Shown: in pieces, positions 39,888 to 49,010 of the stretch
Position numbering within the stretch: position 1 is the stretch's first letter
Layout: each line of letters opens with the position of its first letter
NCBI RefSeq assembly: GCF_000687455.2
Contig: NZ_JGVW01000011.1
Span: 1-64,000, forward strand
DNA from: Burkholderia sp. lig30
Lineage (GTDB): Bacteria; Pseudomonadota; Gammaproteobacteria; Burkholderiales; Burkholderiaceae
Direction of reading: 5' to 3'
Length of the DNA: 64,000 bases
The notes under the pieces: generated by a model
What the model was told of the DNA's origin: nothing
Seen by the model: only the letters and a program-made list of their open reading frames with translations
Databases searched by the model: none
Program-made: the position numbers and the translations under genes

Positions 39888-39914
39888 TAAAGTTAATGAC
39901 GGTGACGCCGGCTG
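39888..39914 (+). promoter_or_regulatory. Candidate FliA (sigma-28) promoter
   Basis: TAAAGTTA, 11 bases, then GCCGGCTG resembles the flagellar sigma-28 consensus TAAAGTTT-N11-GCCGATAA in 7 of 8 bases at -35 and the first four bases at -10. It stands 130 bp before the membrane-protein gene at 40044. The -10 half is weak, so the call is tentative. Confidence 0.3.
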
Positions 39915-40043
39915 AAGCCGTTATTTCCGTCATGTCGGTCATGCAGGTTCGCAGGAGCGGCAACGCACGTTTTCGAAGTACGCAGGTCGTTCGTCGATGT
40001 TCAATCGCAACACTCGTCACGCCACGTTTTCGGGAGAGAAGAA

Positions 40044-41507
40044 ATGGATGCATCCAGCTTCATCACGTCGCTGCAGACCACGCTAGGGGGCTACCTGCCC
40101 AAGATCGCCGGCGCGATCGGCATACTGGTGATCGGCTGGCTGATCGCCGTGGCGGTGCGGGCGGGCACGCTCCAGCTGCTCGCCGCGCTGAAGGTCGACC
40201 GGCGCATCACCGAAAGCACGGGGCAGGGCGCGTACGTCGAGCGCATCGTCGCGGGCGGGCTGTTCTGGCTCGTGCTGCTCGTCACCGCGGTCGGCATCTT
40301 CAACGTGCTCAACCTGTACGCGGTCTCCAATCCTTTCTCGCTGCTCGTCACCCACATCGTCGACTATCTGCCGAACCTGATCGGCGGGGCGGCGCTCGCG
40401 CTGATCGCGTGGCTGATCGCGTCGCTGCTGCGCAGCGTCGCCGGCCGCCTGCTGAAGGCGGGCGGCCTCGACGACAGGCTGTCGGCGAGCGCCGGCATGC
40501 GTCCGATGAGCGGCTATCTCGGCGACGTGCTGTTCTGGCTCGTGATCCTGATGTTCCTGCCGGCGATCCTGTCCGCGTTCGCGCTGTCCGGCCTGCTCGC
40601 GCCGGTGCAGGGGATGGTCGACAAGCTGCTCGCGATCGTGCCGAACCTGTTCGCCGCGGCGGTGATCGGCTTCGTCGGCTGGATCGTCGCACGCGTGCTG
40701 CGCGGGCTCGTCACCAACCTGCTCGTCGCGGCGGGCGCCGACAAGCTGACGCAAAACCTCGAAAGCCCGACACCTGTGCGCGTGTCGAGCCTGGTCGGAA
40801 CGATCGTCTATGTGTTCGTGTTCGTGCCGACGCTGATCTCCGCGCTCGACGCGCTGAAGATCGACGCGATCTCGCACCCGGCGACCAACATGCTCAACCA
40901 GTTCCTCGGCGCGGTGCCGGACATCGTCGCGGCCGTCGTGATCGTGCTCGTCACGTTCTACTTCGCGCGCTTCGTCGCGTCGCTCGCGCAGAAGCTGCTG
41001 GTCGCGGCGGGCGTCGACGGGCTGCCGGACGTGCTGGGCGTCGAGCGCGTGTTTGCCGGGATGCTGCAGCCGTCGCTCTTGGCCGCGCGCCTGATCGTGT
41101 TCTTCGCGATGCTGTTCGCCGCCGTCGAGGCCGCCAACCGGCTCGGCTTCACGCAGGTGCGCGACGTCGTCACGCTGTTCATCGAATTCGGCGCGCACGT
41201 GCTGATGGGGGGCGTGATCCTGGTGATCGGCTTCTGGCTCGCGGGCCTCGCACGCCGCGTGATCCAGCAGGCGGACCGCGAGCACAGCGTGCTGTTCGCG
41301 CGCATCGCGCAGTTCGCGATCCTCGGCCTCGTGTTCGCGATGGGGCTGCGCGCGATGGGCATCGCGAACGAGATCGTGCAGCTCGCGTTCGGCCTCGTGC
41401 TCGGCGCGATCGCGGTGGCGGTCGCGCTGTCGTTCGGCCTCGGCGGCCGCGAGGCGGCGGGCAAGCTGCTCGACCGCTGGTTCAACCAGCGCCGCGGCGG
41501 CGAATGA
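40044..41507 (+). CDS. CmpX-like membrane protein with repeated TM helices
   Basis: This 487-residue inner-membrane protein is built from repeated units of a transmembrane helix followed by an amphipathic segment: ITSLQTTLGGYLPKIAGAIG, then PFSLLVTHIVDYLPNLIGGA, GMVDKLLAIVPNLFAAAVIG and MLNQFLGAVPDIVAAVVIVL. This pattern is the TM_helix repeat of CmpX and related mechanosensitive-channel-like proteins. CmpX in Pseudomonas affects envelope stress and c-di-GMP-related behaviour, but the function here is unknown. The C-terminal half is a further membrane region ending GLGGREAAGKLLDRWF, as in mechanosensitive channel relatives. GGGAGAGAAG precedes the ATG. Confidence 0.8.
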   Translation: MDASSFITSLQTTLGGYLPKIAGAIGILVIGWLIAVAVRAGTLQLLAALKVDRRITESTGQGAYVERIVAGGLFWLVLLVTAVGIFNVLNLYAVSNPFSLLVTHIVDYLPNLIGGAALALIAWLIASLLRSVAGRLLKAGGLDDRLSASAGMRPMSGYLGDVLFWLVILMFLPAILSAFALSGLLAPVQGMVDKLLAIVPNLFAAAVIGFVGWIVARVLRGLVTNLLVAAGADKLTQNLESPTPVRVSSLVGTIVYVFVFVPTLISALDALKIDAISHPATNMLNQFLGAVPDIVAAVVIVLVTFYFARFVASLAQKLLVAAGVDGLPDVLGVERVFAGMLQPSLLAARLIVFFAMLFAAVEAANRLGFTQVRDVVTLFIEFGAHVLMGGVILVIGFWLAGLARRVIQQADREHSVLFARIAQFAILGLVFAMGLRAMGIANEIVQLAFGLVLGAIAVAVALSFGLGGREAAGKLLDRWFNQRRGGE

Positions 41508-41735
41508 GCGGCGTGCGCGGCGCGCGATCCGATGGTGAGCGATCCAGATTGTCGCGCGTCACTGTCGCGCTTCGCGATGCGGGCGTTTGCGCCGGTGAAA
41601 TGCCGGCGCGGACCTTTGCCGAATTTCGATAACACGTCGATTAATGACTCTCTAGCATCGATTCCCAGTTGCGCAGGCCGGCCTGCCGGGTTGATCCGGC
41701 AGGCGAGCGGCCCGCGATCCTTGAGGAGAACATCG

Positions 41736-43145
41736 ATGAAAGCAGAGTCGAATGGCCGGCCCGCCGCCGGCAACGCAGCCGGCCAGCCCGCGCTGCAGCA
41801 GACGCTCGGAACCTGGCAGTTGTGGGGCATCGCGGTCGGTCTCGTGATCTCCGGGGAATACTTCGGCTGGAGCTACGGCTGGGCGAGCGCCGGCACGCTG
41901 GGCTTCGTCGTCACCGCGCTGTTCGTCGCGGCGATGTACACGACCTTTATTTTCAGCTTCACCGAGCTGACGACGTCGATCCCGCACGCGGGCGGCCCGT
42001 TCGCCTACGCCCGTCGCGCGTTCGGCCCGACGGGCGGCTTTATTGCGGGCGCGGCGACGCTCGTCGAATTCGTGTTCGCGCCGCCGGCAATCGCGCTCGC
42101 GATCGGCGCCTACCTGCACGTGCAGTTCCCGGGGCTGGAACCGAAGCACGCGGCGATGGGCGCGTATCTCGTCTTCATGGCGCTCAATATCGTCGGCGTG
42201 CAGATCGCCGCGACGTTCGAGCTCGTCGTCACGCTGTTCGCGATCTTCGAGCTGCTCGTGTTCATGGGCGTCGTGTCGCCGGGCTTCGCGTGGAGCCACT
42301 TCGCGAAGGGCGGCTGGGGCGGGGCAGATCACTTCAGCGTCGGCGCGTTCCACGGGATGTTCGCCGCGATTCCGTTCGCGATCTGGTTCTTCCTCGCGAT
42401 CGAGGGCGTCGCGATGGCCGCCGAGGAAGCGAAGAACCCGAAGCGCTCGATCCCGATCGCGTACGTCGCCGGCATCCTGACGCTCGTCGTGCTCGCGATC
42501 GGCGTGATGGTGTTCGCGGGCGGCGCGGGCGACTGGACCCAGCTCGCGAACATCAACGACCCGCTGCCGCAGGCGATGAAGTACATCGTCGGCGCGAACA
42601 GCGGCTGGATGCACATGCTCGTGTGGCTCGGGCTGTTCGGCCTCGTCGCGTCGTTCCACGGGATCATCCTCGGCTATTCGCGCCAGATCTTCGCGCTTGC
42701 CCGCGAAGGCTACCTGCCGGAATGGCTCGCGAAGGTACATCCGCGCTTCAAGACCCCGTATCGCGCGATCATCGCGGGCGGCGTGGTCGGCATCGCGGCG
42801 ATCTACAGCGACGAGCTGATCCAGTTCGGCGGCCAGACGCTGACCGCGAACATCGTGACGATGTCGGTGTTCGGCGCGATCGTGATGTATATCGTCAGCA
42901 TGGCCGCGCTGTTCAAGCTGCGCCGCACGCAGCCCGGCATGGCGCGGCCGTTCCGCGCGCCGCTGTATCCGTACTTCCCGGCGTTCGCGATCGTTGCCGC
43001 GCTGATCTGCCTCGGCACGATGGTGTACTTCAACGGGCTGGTCGCGCTGGTGTTCGTCGGGTTCCTCGCGATCGGCTATGCGTATTTCCTGGCGACCCGC
43101 GCGCAGCGCGCGAGCGCGCCCGGCGACACGCTGCTGGAAGAATGA
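41736..43145 (+). CDS. eat: Ethanolamine permease
   Basis: This 469-residue APC-superfamily transporter has about 12 membrane helices and begins LGTWQLWGIAVGLVISGEYFG, the signature of ethanolamine permeases. SIPHAGGPFAYARRAFGP lies near 92-109. It is encoded immediately upstream of eutBC, so uptake of ethanolamine is strongly implied. Start ATG 41736 follows GAGGAGA; the upstream in-frame extension is unsupported. Confidence 0.93.
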   Translation: MKAESNGRPAAGNAAGQPALQQTLGTWQLWGIAVGLVISGEYFGWSYGWASAGTLGFVVTALFVAAMYTTFIFSFTELTTSIPHAGGPFAYARRAFGPTGGFIAGAATLVEFVFAPPAIALAIGAYLHVQFPGLEPKHAAMGAYLVFMALNIVGVQIAATFELVVTLFAIFELLVFMGVVSPGFAWSHFAKGGWGGADHFSVGAFHGMFAAIPFAIWFFLAIEGVAMAAEEAKNPKRSIPIAYVAGILTLVVLAIGVMVFAGGAGDWTQLANINDPLPQAMKYIVGANSGWMHMLVWLGLFGLVASFHGIILGYSRQIFALAREGYLPEWLAKVHPRFKTPYRAIIAGGVVGIAAIYSDELIQFGGQTLTANIVTMSVFGAIVMYIVSMAALFKLRRTQPGMARPFRAPLYPYFPAFAIVAALICLGTMVYFNGLVALVFVGFLAIGYAYFLATRAQRASAPGDTLLEE

Positions 43146-43217
43146 ACGGCCGTCGACACGGCATCCGGCGCGCCCCGTGACGGGGCGCGCCGTCGGCTTT
43201 GCAAGGAGACTCGCACG

Positions 43218-44615
43218 ATGTCCTGGACAGAGACGATCGGTCCGCGCACCTACCGGTTCGCCGACCTGAAGACGCTGCTCGCGAAGGCGAGCCCGCTGCG
43301 TTCCGGCGACCAGCTCGCCGGCGTCGCGGCGGCGAGCGAGGAGGAGCGCGTCGCCGCGAAGATCGCCCTGGCGGGCACGCCGCTCAAGGCGTTCCTGAAC
43401 GAAACGGTGATTCCGTACGAGGACGACGAGATCACCCGTCTGATCGTCGACGATCACGATGCCCGCGCATTCGCCGGGATCTCGCACCTGACGGTCGGCG
43501 ACTTCCGCAACTGGCTGCTGTCGGGCGCGGTCGACGCCGTCGCGCTCGAACGCATCGCACCGGGTCTCACGCCGGAGATGGTTGCCGCGGTGTCGAAGCT
43601 GATGCGCAACCAGGACCTGATCGCGGTCGCGCGCAAGCGCCGCGTCGTCACGCGGTTTCGCAACACGGTCGGCCTGCCGGGCCGGATGTCGGTGCGGCTG
43701 CAGCCGAATCATCCGACCGACGACGTGAAAGGCATCGCCGCGTCGATGCTCGACGGGCTGATGTACGGCTGCGGCGACGCGATGATCGGCATCAACCCGG
43801 CGACCGACAGCCTCGCCGCGATCGTCAGGCTGCTCGAGATGATCGACACGTTCCGCGAGCGCTACCGCGTGCCGACCCAGTCGTGCGTGCTCACGCACGT
43901 GACCAACACGATCGCCGCGATCGAGAAGGGCGCGCCGGTCGATCTGGTGTTCCAGTCGATCGCCGGCACCGAGAAGGCGAATGCGAGCTTCGGGATTTCG
44001 CTCGCGCTGCTCGCCGAGGCGCGCGAGGCGGCGCTGTCGCTCAGGCGCGGCACCGTCGGCGACAACCTGATGTACTTCGAGACGGGGCAAGGCAGCGCGC
44101 TGTCGGCGAACGCGCATCACGGCGTCGATCAGCAGACCTGCGAAGTGCGCGCATATGGAGTCGCACGCAAGTTCTCGCCGTTTCTCGTCAACACGGTGGT
44201 CGGCTTCATCGGCCCGGAATACCTGTACGACGGCAAGCAGATCATCCGCGCGGGCCTCGAGGATCACTTCTGCGGCAAGCTGCTCGGCGTGCCGATGGGC
44301 TGCGACATCTGCTACACGAACCACGCGGAAGCCGACCAGGACGACATGGATACGCTGCTCACGCTGCTCGGCGCGGCTGGCATCAACTTCATCATGGGGA
44401 TTCCCGGTGCGGACGACGTGATGCTGAACTATCAGAGCACGTCGTTTCACGATGCGTTGTACGTGCGCGAGCTGCTCGGCCTGCGCCGCGCGCCGGAATT
44501 CGAGGAGTGGCTGGAGACGATGGAGATCGCCGACGCGCGCGGCGCGCTGCTTCCCGCGTCGCCGCGCCAGCCGCTGCTCGCGGGTGCGAACGAATGGATG
44601 GGGCTTTCCGCATGA
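43218..44615 (+). CDS. eutB: Ethanolamine ammonia-lyase large subunit
   Basis: This 465-residue subunit is the catalytic TIM barrel of the adenosylcobalamin-dependent lyase, which converts ethanolamine to acetaldehyde and ammonia. Conserved stretches include RLQPNHPTDDVKGIAASMLD, MIGINPATDS, QSCVLTHVTNT and FETGQGSALSANAHHGVDQQ. Length fits (about 453-465). AAGGAG precedes the ATG. Its stop overlaps the start of eutC. There are no microcompartment genes nearby, so this is the short, cytosolic eut type. Confidence 0.97.
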   Translation: MSWTETIGPRTYRFADLKTLLAKASPLRSGDQLAGVAAASEEERVAAKIALAGTPLKAFLNETVIPYEDDEITRLIVDDHDARAFAGISHLTVGDFRNWLLSGAVDAVALERIAPGLTPEMVAAVSKLMRNQDLIAVARKRRVVTRFRNTVGLPGRMSVRLQPNHPTDDVKGIAASMLDGLMYGCGDAMIGINPATDSLAAIVRLLEMIDTFRERYRVPTQSCVLTHVTNTIAAIEKGAPVDLVFQSIAGTEKANASFGISLALLAEAREAALSLRRGTVGDNLMYFETGQGSALSANAHHGVDQQTCEVRAYGVARKFSPFLVNTVVGFIGPEYLYDGKQIIRAGLEDHFCGKLLGVPMGCDICYTNHAEADQDDMDTLLTLLGAAGINFIMGIPGADDVMLNYQSTSFHDALYVRELLGLRRAPEFEEWLETMEIADARGALLPASPRQPLLAGANEWMGLSA

Positions 44616-45409
44616 GCGATGCCGTCGACAAGAATCCGTGGGGAGAGCTGAAGGCTTTCACGAACGCGCGGATCGCGCTCGGCCGCGCGGGCAACAGCCT
44701 GCCGACCGCGCCGCTGCTCGCGTTCAACCTGTCGCACGCGCAGGCGCGCGACGCGGTGCATCAGCCGCTCGATGCCGACGCGCTGCGGCGCGCGATCGAA
44801 GCGGCAGGCTTCCCGACGCTCGGCGTGCAGAGCGCCGCGCCGGACCGCCAGCATTACCTGCGCCGGCCGGACCTCGGCCGCACGCTGTCCGATGACGGCC
44901 GCGCGCTGCTCGCCGGCTACGGCGCCGCGCTCGACGACGCGCCCGATGTCGTGTTCGTCGTCGGCGACGGGCTGTCGGCATTCGCGGCGGAGAAGCAGGC
45001 GCTGCCGCTGCTGCAGGCGGTGCGGCCGCGGCTTGACGCGGATGGCTGGCGGATCGGGCCGGTCGTCGTCGCGCGGCAGGCGCGCGTCGCGCTCGGCGAC
45101 GAGATCGGCGAGCTGCTTCGCGCGCGGCTCGTCGCGATCCTGATCGGCGAGCGGCCCGGCCTGAGCTCGCCGGACAGCCTCGGCGTCTATCTCACTCATG
45201 CGCCGAAGGTCGGCTGCCATGACGCGCAGCGCAACTGCATCTCGAACGTACGGCCCGAGGGGTTGCCATACGACGCGGCTGCGCACAAGCTGCACTACCT
45301 GATGACGCATGCGCGGCGCCTGGGCCTGACGGGGGTCGGGCTGAAGGACGACAGCGATGCGCTGCTGCCGGATGCAGACGCAAGCGTGGGACGGCTCGGC
45401 CCGGCGTGA
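44612..45409 (+). CDS. eutC: Ethanolamine ammonia-lyase small subunit
   Basis: This 265-residue subunit binds the cobalamin with EutB. It carries TNARIALGRAGNSLPTAPLL near 16-35, DVVFVVGDGLSA near 110 and the conserved IGERPGLSSPDSLGVYLT and VGCHDAQRNCISNVR near 190-225. The ATG overlaps the eutB stop (ATGA), so the two are translationally coupled. Confidence 0.96.
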   Translation: MSDAVDKNPWGELKAFTNARIALGRAGNSLPTAPLLAFNLSHAQARDAVHQPLDADALRRAIEAAGFPTLGVQSAAPDRQHYLRRPDLGRTLSDDGRALLAGYGAALDDAPDVVFVVGDGLSAFAAEKQALPLLQAVRPRLDADGWRIGPVVVARQARVALGDEIGELLRARLVAILIGERPGLSSPDSLGVYLTHAPKVGCHDAQRNCISNVRPEGLPYDAAAHKLHYLMTHARRLGLTGVGLKDDSDALLPDADASVGRLGPA

Positions 45410-45640
45410 CGACGCGGCTGCGTCGTCAGCCCGCCGATCGCTGTTTGAAATTGGAGCGTCCCGTTCCGGGCGGATCAGTAGTGCTGTTCAAGATTGGAGC
45501 AGATGCCGGACGGTGGGGCACCTGCCCCGCCGCACAGGCCTGCATCCACCGTGGTTTTTCCGTTTGGCACGCATGTTGCTGATGCATGAACGCGCAACAG
45601 GCGCAGCAATCCGACAAGCATGATGACCAGGAGACACGTG

Positions 45641-47167
45641 ATGAACCCGTTTGACCTGAAGCAGCTGGGCCTCGACGTCGACTATCCGTACCGTCAGCAG
45701 TACGACAATTACATCGGGGGCAAGTGGGTTCCTCCGGCCAGCGGCGAGTATTTCGACAACGTCTCGCCGATCAACGGCAAGCCGTTCTGCCGCGTGCCGC
45801 GCTCGAACGCCGCCGACATCGAGGCCGCGATCGACGCCGCCCATGCCGCACGGCGCAAGTGGAGCAAGACCTCGGTGGCCGAGCGCGCGAACCTGCTGCT
45901 GGCCGCGGCCGACCGCATGGAACAGCACCTGAAGCTGCTCGCCGTCGCGGAAACGATCGACAACGGCAAGCCGCTGCGCGAGACGATGGCCGCCGACCTG
46001 CCGCTCGCCGTCGACCACTTCCGCTATTTCGCGGGCTGCATCCGCGCGCAGGAAGGCGGGATCTCGGAAATCGACGACAACACGGTCGCGTACCACTTCC
46101 ACGAGCCGCTCGGCGTCGTCGGCCAGATCATTCCGTGGAACTTCCCGCTGCTGATGGCGGCCTGGAAGCTCGCGCCGGCGCTCGCGGCCGGCTGCTGCGT
46201 CGTGATGAAACCCGCCGAGCAGACCCCGGCTTCGGTGCTCGTGCTGATGGAGCTGATCGGCGACCTGTTCCCGGCCGGCGTGGTCAACATCGTCAACGGC
46301 TTCGGCAAGGAAGCGGGTGAAGCGCTGGCGACGAGCAAGCGCATCGCGAAGATCGCGTTCACCGGCTCGACGCCGGTCGGCAAGCACATCCTGCGCTCGG
46401 CGGCCGAGAACCTGATCCCGTCGACGGTCGAGCTGGGCGGCAAGAGCCCGAACATCTTCTTCGCCGACGTGCTGGACCAGGAAGACGCGTTCCTCGACAA
46501 GGCGCTCGAAGGGCTCGCGATGTTCGCGTTGAACCAGGGCGAGGTCTGCACCTGTCCGTCGCGCGTGCTGATCCAGGAGTCGATCTACGACCGCTTCATC
46601 GAGAAGGCGGTGGCCCGCGTCGAACGCATCAAGGCCGGCCACCCGCTCGACATGCAGACGATGATCGGCGCGCAGGCTTCGCAGCAGCAGCTCGACAAGA
46701 TCCTGTCGTACATCGACATCGGCCGCGGCGAAGGCGCGCAATGCCTGACGGGCGGCGAGCGCTCGGCACCGGGCGCGGATCTCGGCACGGGCTTCTACGT
46801 GAAGCCGACGATGCTGCTCGGCAACAACACGATGCGCGTGTTCCAGGAAGAGATCTTCGGGCCGGTGGCGTCGGTGATGACGTTCAAGGACGAGCAGCAC
46901 GCGATCGAACTGGCCAACGACACGTACTTCGGCCTCGGCGCCGGCGTCTGGACGCGCAACGGCACGCGCGCATACCGGATGGGCCGCGAGATCGAGGCGG
47001 GGCGCGTGTGGACCAACTGCTACCACCTGTACCCCGCGCACGCGGCGTTCGGCGGTTACAAGCAGTCGGGCATCGGCCGCGAGACGCACAAGATGGCGCT
47101 GTCGAACTACCAGCAGACGAAGTGCCTGCTCGTCAGCTACCAGGCCGAAGCGCTCGGGTTCTTCTGA
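45641..47167 (+). CDS. exaC: Aldehyde dehydrogenase, acetaldehyde type (ExaC/AldB-like)
   Basis: This 508-residue NAD(P)-dependent enzyme oxidises an aldehyde, here most likely the acetaldehyde released by EutBC, to the acid. It shows [20 protein letters not shown] near 155-174, [14 protein letters not shown] near 265, the catalytic Cys303 in [11 protein letters not shown], and the typical C-terminal [25 protein letters not shown] precedes ATG 45641. A 231-bp gap after eutC probably holds its own promoter. ExaC-type enzymes also serve ethanol oxidation, so the assignment to ethanolamine is from context. Confidence 0.9.
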   Translation: MNPFDLKQLGLDVDYPYRQQYDNYIGGKWVPPASGEYFDNVSPINGKPFCRVPRSNAADIEAAIDAAHAARRKWSKTSVAERANLLLAAADRMEQHLKLLAVAETIDNGKPLRETMAADLPLAVDHFRYFAGCIRAQEGGISEIDDNTVAYHFHEPLGVVGQIIPWNFPLLMAAWKLAPALAAGCCVVMKPAEQTPASVLVLMELIGDLFPAGVVNIVNGFGKEAGEALATSKRIAKIAFTGSTPVGKHILRSAAENLIPSTVELGGKSPNIFFADVLDQEDAFLDKALEGLAMFALNQGEVCTCPSRVLIQESIYDRFIEKAVARVERIKAGHPLDMQTMIGAQASQQQLDKILSYIDIGRGEGAQCLTGGERSAPGADLGTGFYVKPTMLLGNNTMRVFQEEIFGPVASVMTFKDEQHAIELANDTYFGLGAGVWTRNGTRAYRMGREIEAGRVWTNCYHLYPAHAAFGGYKQSGIGRETHKMALSNYQQTKCLLVSYQAEALGFF

Positions 47168-47873
47168 TCGCCGGGCTCCGCGCCGACGTTGGCGCTCGCT
47201 GGGCCGCCGTGGCGGCGGCCCAGCGGTGAAGGATGGATACGGATCGGCGTGCACTGCGCGCGGGTTCGTCTGCCGCGCGCGTTGCCGGCGACGCGCGCGG
47301 CCGTGAGATGAGGCGGCGACCCGCCTTGGCGCCGGTCAGGCGGGGTTCGCCATGGAAGATTCGACTTCAATCTGTGTTCGGCACTTCGTGCCGACCTCCC
47401 GCGCGCGGCACCGGCGAACCGGCCGCGCGCTGGCGCTTCGCCGCCGCCGGCGCAGCCGGTCGCGCGCAAGCGCAACGATCCGCCAGGCGGCCACGCGGCC
47501 GCTGGGCAGGTAAGGCGGCCCGGCCGGCACGCGACCGCCGCGCGGACGGGGGCAACGGAGACCGCGGCATCGCGCGGCTCGGTGTCGAAACGGCCGTCGA
47601 TGCCGTGCGCCGATAGCCGACGCGCGTGCGTGATGTGCTTCGCGAGCCCCATGTGCTCAGTGTGTCCGTGTGCCCCGCATGCTCAGCATGCCCCGGCGGC
47701 TGGCGGGGGTGCACCAGCCGGGTGCGTGCCGCGCGCATCCTTGCCGGCGCGCGATTCGCATGGCGGGCGCGCAATCCCCGCACGGCGTGCGCGCGGCCCG
47801 AATCGTGCGGGATGCCCTCGTTTCGGCATGGGACTTGCGTCGCTGTCGGCATTCCTGCGAGTGGAAGGAGGGC
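47168..47873. other. Long intergenic region between the aldehyde dehydrogenase and eutR
   Basis: These 706 bp hold no gene that I can support; the open frames here have random-like, Arg/Ala-rich translations. It contains the strong hairpin at 47201-47225 and many GC-rich dyads. The last bases carry a close-set AAGGAGG site for eutR. It may contain the eutR promoter and a remnant of older sequence. Confidence 0.55.
47201..47225 (+). repeat. Perfect hairpin downstream of the aldehyde dehydrogenase gene
   Basis: CTGGGCCGCCG and CGGCGGCCCAG form an 11-bp perfect stem with a 3-base loop, 34 bp after the stop. No T-run follows, so it may stabilise the 3-prime end or assist factor-dependent termination. 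Confidence 0.6.
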
Positions 47874-48911
47874 ATGATGAACCAACGGGTCGCGAGCGAC
47901 GGCGGACCGACGGCCGAGGACACGCGGCGCAGCGCGAACGGCGCCGAGACGCCCGAAGGGCGCACGGTCGTCAGCGTCGCCCATGACGCCGACGAGCAGG
48001 CGCGCAACCTGATCGGCTGGCGCCAGACCTACGACCAGCTCGCGGCGGGCCGCTTCGTCGGCACGCTGACCGAGCTGCCGCTCGACACGATGAAACTGTT
48101 CCGCGAGACGACGAGCCATCTGCTGCGCCAGGCGTGCGAGGTGCGCGGCGACGCGTACTGGTTCGGCATCCCGCTCGTGCGTGACGGCGGCGCGCGCGTC
48201 GATGCGTGCCGCATCGGTGCGGGCGCGCTGGCGTTCCGGCCCGGCAACGTCGAATTCGAGCTGCTCACGCCCGCGCAATTCTCGATCTACGGCGTCGTCG
48301 TGCGCGGCGACGTGCTGCGGCGCCATGCGGAGCAGGTCGAGCGCTGCGGGCTCGACGAGCGGCTGCCCGCGCAAAGCGTCGTGCAGGTCGGCGAGGCGCG
48401 GCTCACGCGCCTGTGCTCGCGGCTCGGGCGGCGTCTCGACGATGCGGCGTCGGCCGGCACGCCGCTGGCCGACGCCGAGCGCAATGACTTGCAGGCCGGC
48501 GTGCTCGCCGCGCTGTTCGACGTGTGCGCGCCGTCTGCCGACGGCGCGGCGGGCGCGGCGCCGTCGCGGCGGCGCCGGATCGTCGAGCAGGCGCGCGACT
48601 ACGTGCTCGCGCACCGCACGCGGCCGGTCGGCGTGCCGGAGCTGTGCGAGCAACTGCATGTGAGCCGCCGTACGCTGCAATATTGTTTCCAGGATGTGCT
48701 CGGCATGGCGCCCGCGACGTATCTGCGCGCGCTGCGGCTGAACGGCGCGCGGCGCGACCTGTGCGGCCGTGCGGCGGACTCGGTGCAGGACGTCGCCGAG
48801 GCATGGGGATTCTGGCACCTGAGCCAGTTCGCGAGCGACTACCGCCGGCTGTTCGGCAAGCGGCCGTCGGATACGCTGCGCGAGCGCGGCGTGGTCGTTG
48901 CGGCCGGCTGA
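47874..48911 (+). CDS. eutR: AraC-family regulator, EutR-like
   Basis: This 345-residue regulator has a C-terminal AraC-type double helix-turn-helix: GVPELCEQLHVSRRTLQYCF near 247-266 and DSVQDVAEAWGFWHLSQFAS near 300-319. The N-terminal half resembles the effector domain of EutR (YDQLAAGRFVGTLTELPLD, FRETTSHLLRQ), which senses ethanolamine and cobalamin. It lies after eat-eutBC-aldehyde dehydrogenase on the same strand and should activate them. ATG 47874 follows AAGGAGG very closely; a second ATG at 47877 has better spacing and is equally possible. Confidence 0.88.
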   Translation: MMNQRVASDGGPTAEDTRRSANGAETPEGRTVVSVAHDADEQARNLIGWRQTYDQLAAGRFVGTLTELPLDTMKLFRETTSHLLRQACEVRGDAYWFGIPLVRDGGARVDACRIGAGALAFRPGNVEFELLTPAQFSIYGVVVRGDVLRRHAEQVERCGLDERLPAQSVVQVGEARLTRLCSRLGRRLDDAASAGTPLADAERNDLQAGVLAALFDVCAPSADGAAGAAPSRRRRIVEQARDYVLAHRTRPVGVPELCEQLHVSRRTLQYCFQDVLGMAPATYLRALRLNGARRDLCGRAADSVQDVAEAWGFWHLSQFASDYRRLFGKRPSDTLRERGVVVAAG

Positions 48912-48931
48912 CGCTCGCTCCCGTTTCCGTT

Positions 48932-48959
48932 CCAGCACCAGCACCAGCACCAGCACCAG
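48932..48959. repeat. Hexanucleotide tandem repeat
   Basis: CCAGCA is repeated four times followed by CCAG, 20 bp after eutR and 50 bp before the convergent glycosyltransferase gene. It is intergenic, and such repeats often vary in copy number between strains. Confidence 0.85.
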
Positions 48960-49010
48960 TTCTCGCTTTTGCTGTTGCGCGTGACCGCGACGACGGCATA
49001 GCGCCGACGC

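Noticed and set aside
41652-44450. A 932-codon open frame antisense to eat and eutB
   Set aside because: The translation is dominated by Arg, Asp and His in repeats with no family match, and both forward genes are complete and well conserved.
47168-47873. Cobalamin riboswitch ahead of eutR
   Set aside because: Ethanolamine lyase needs cobalamin, so I looked for the conserved B12-box pattern, but I could not see one in this gap.
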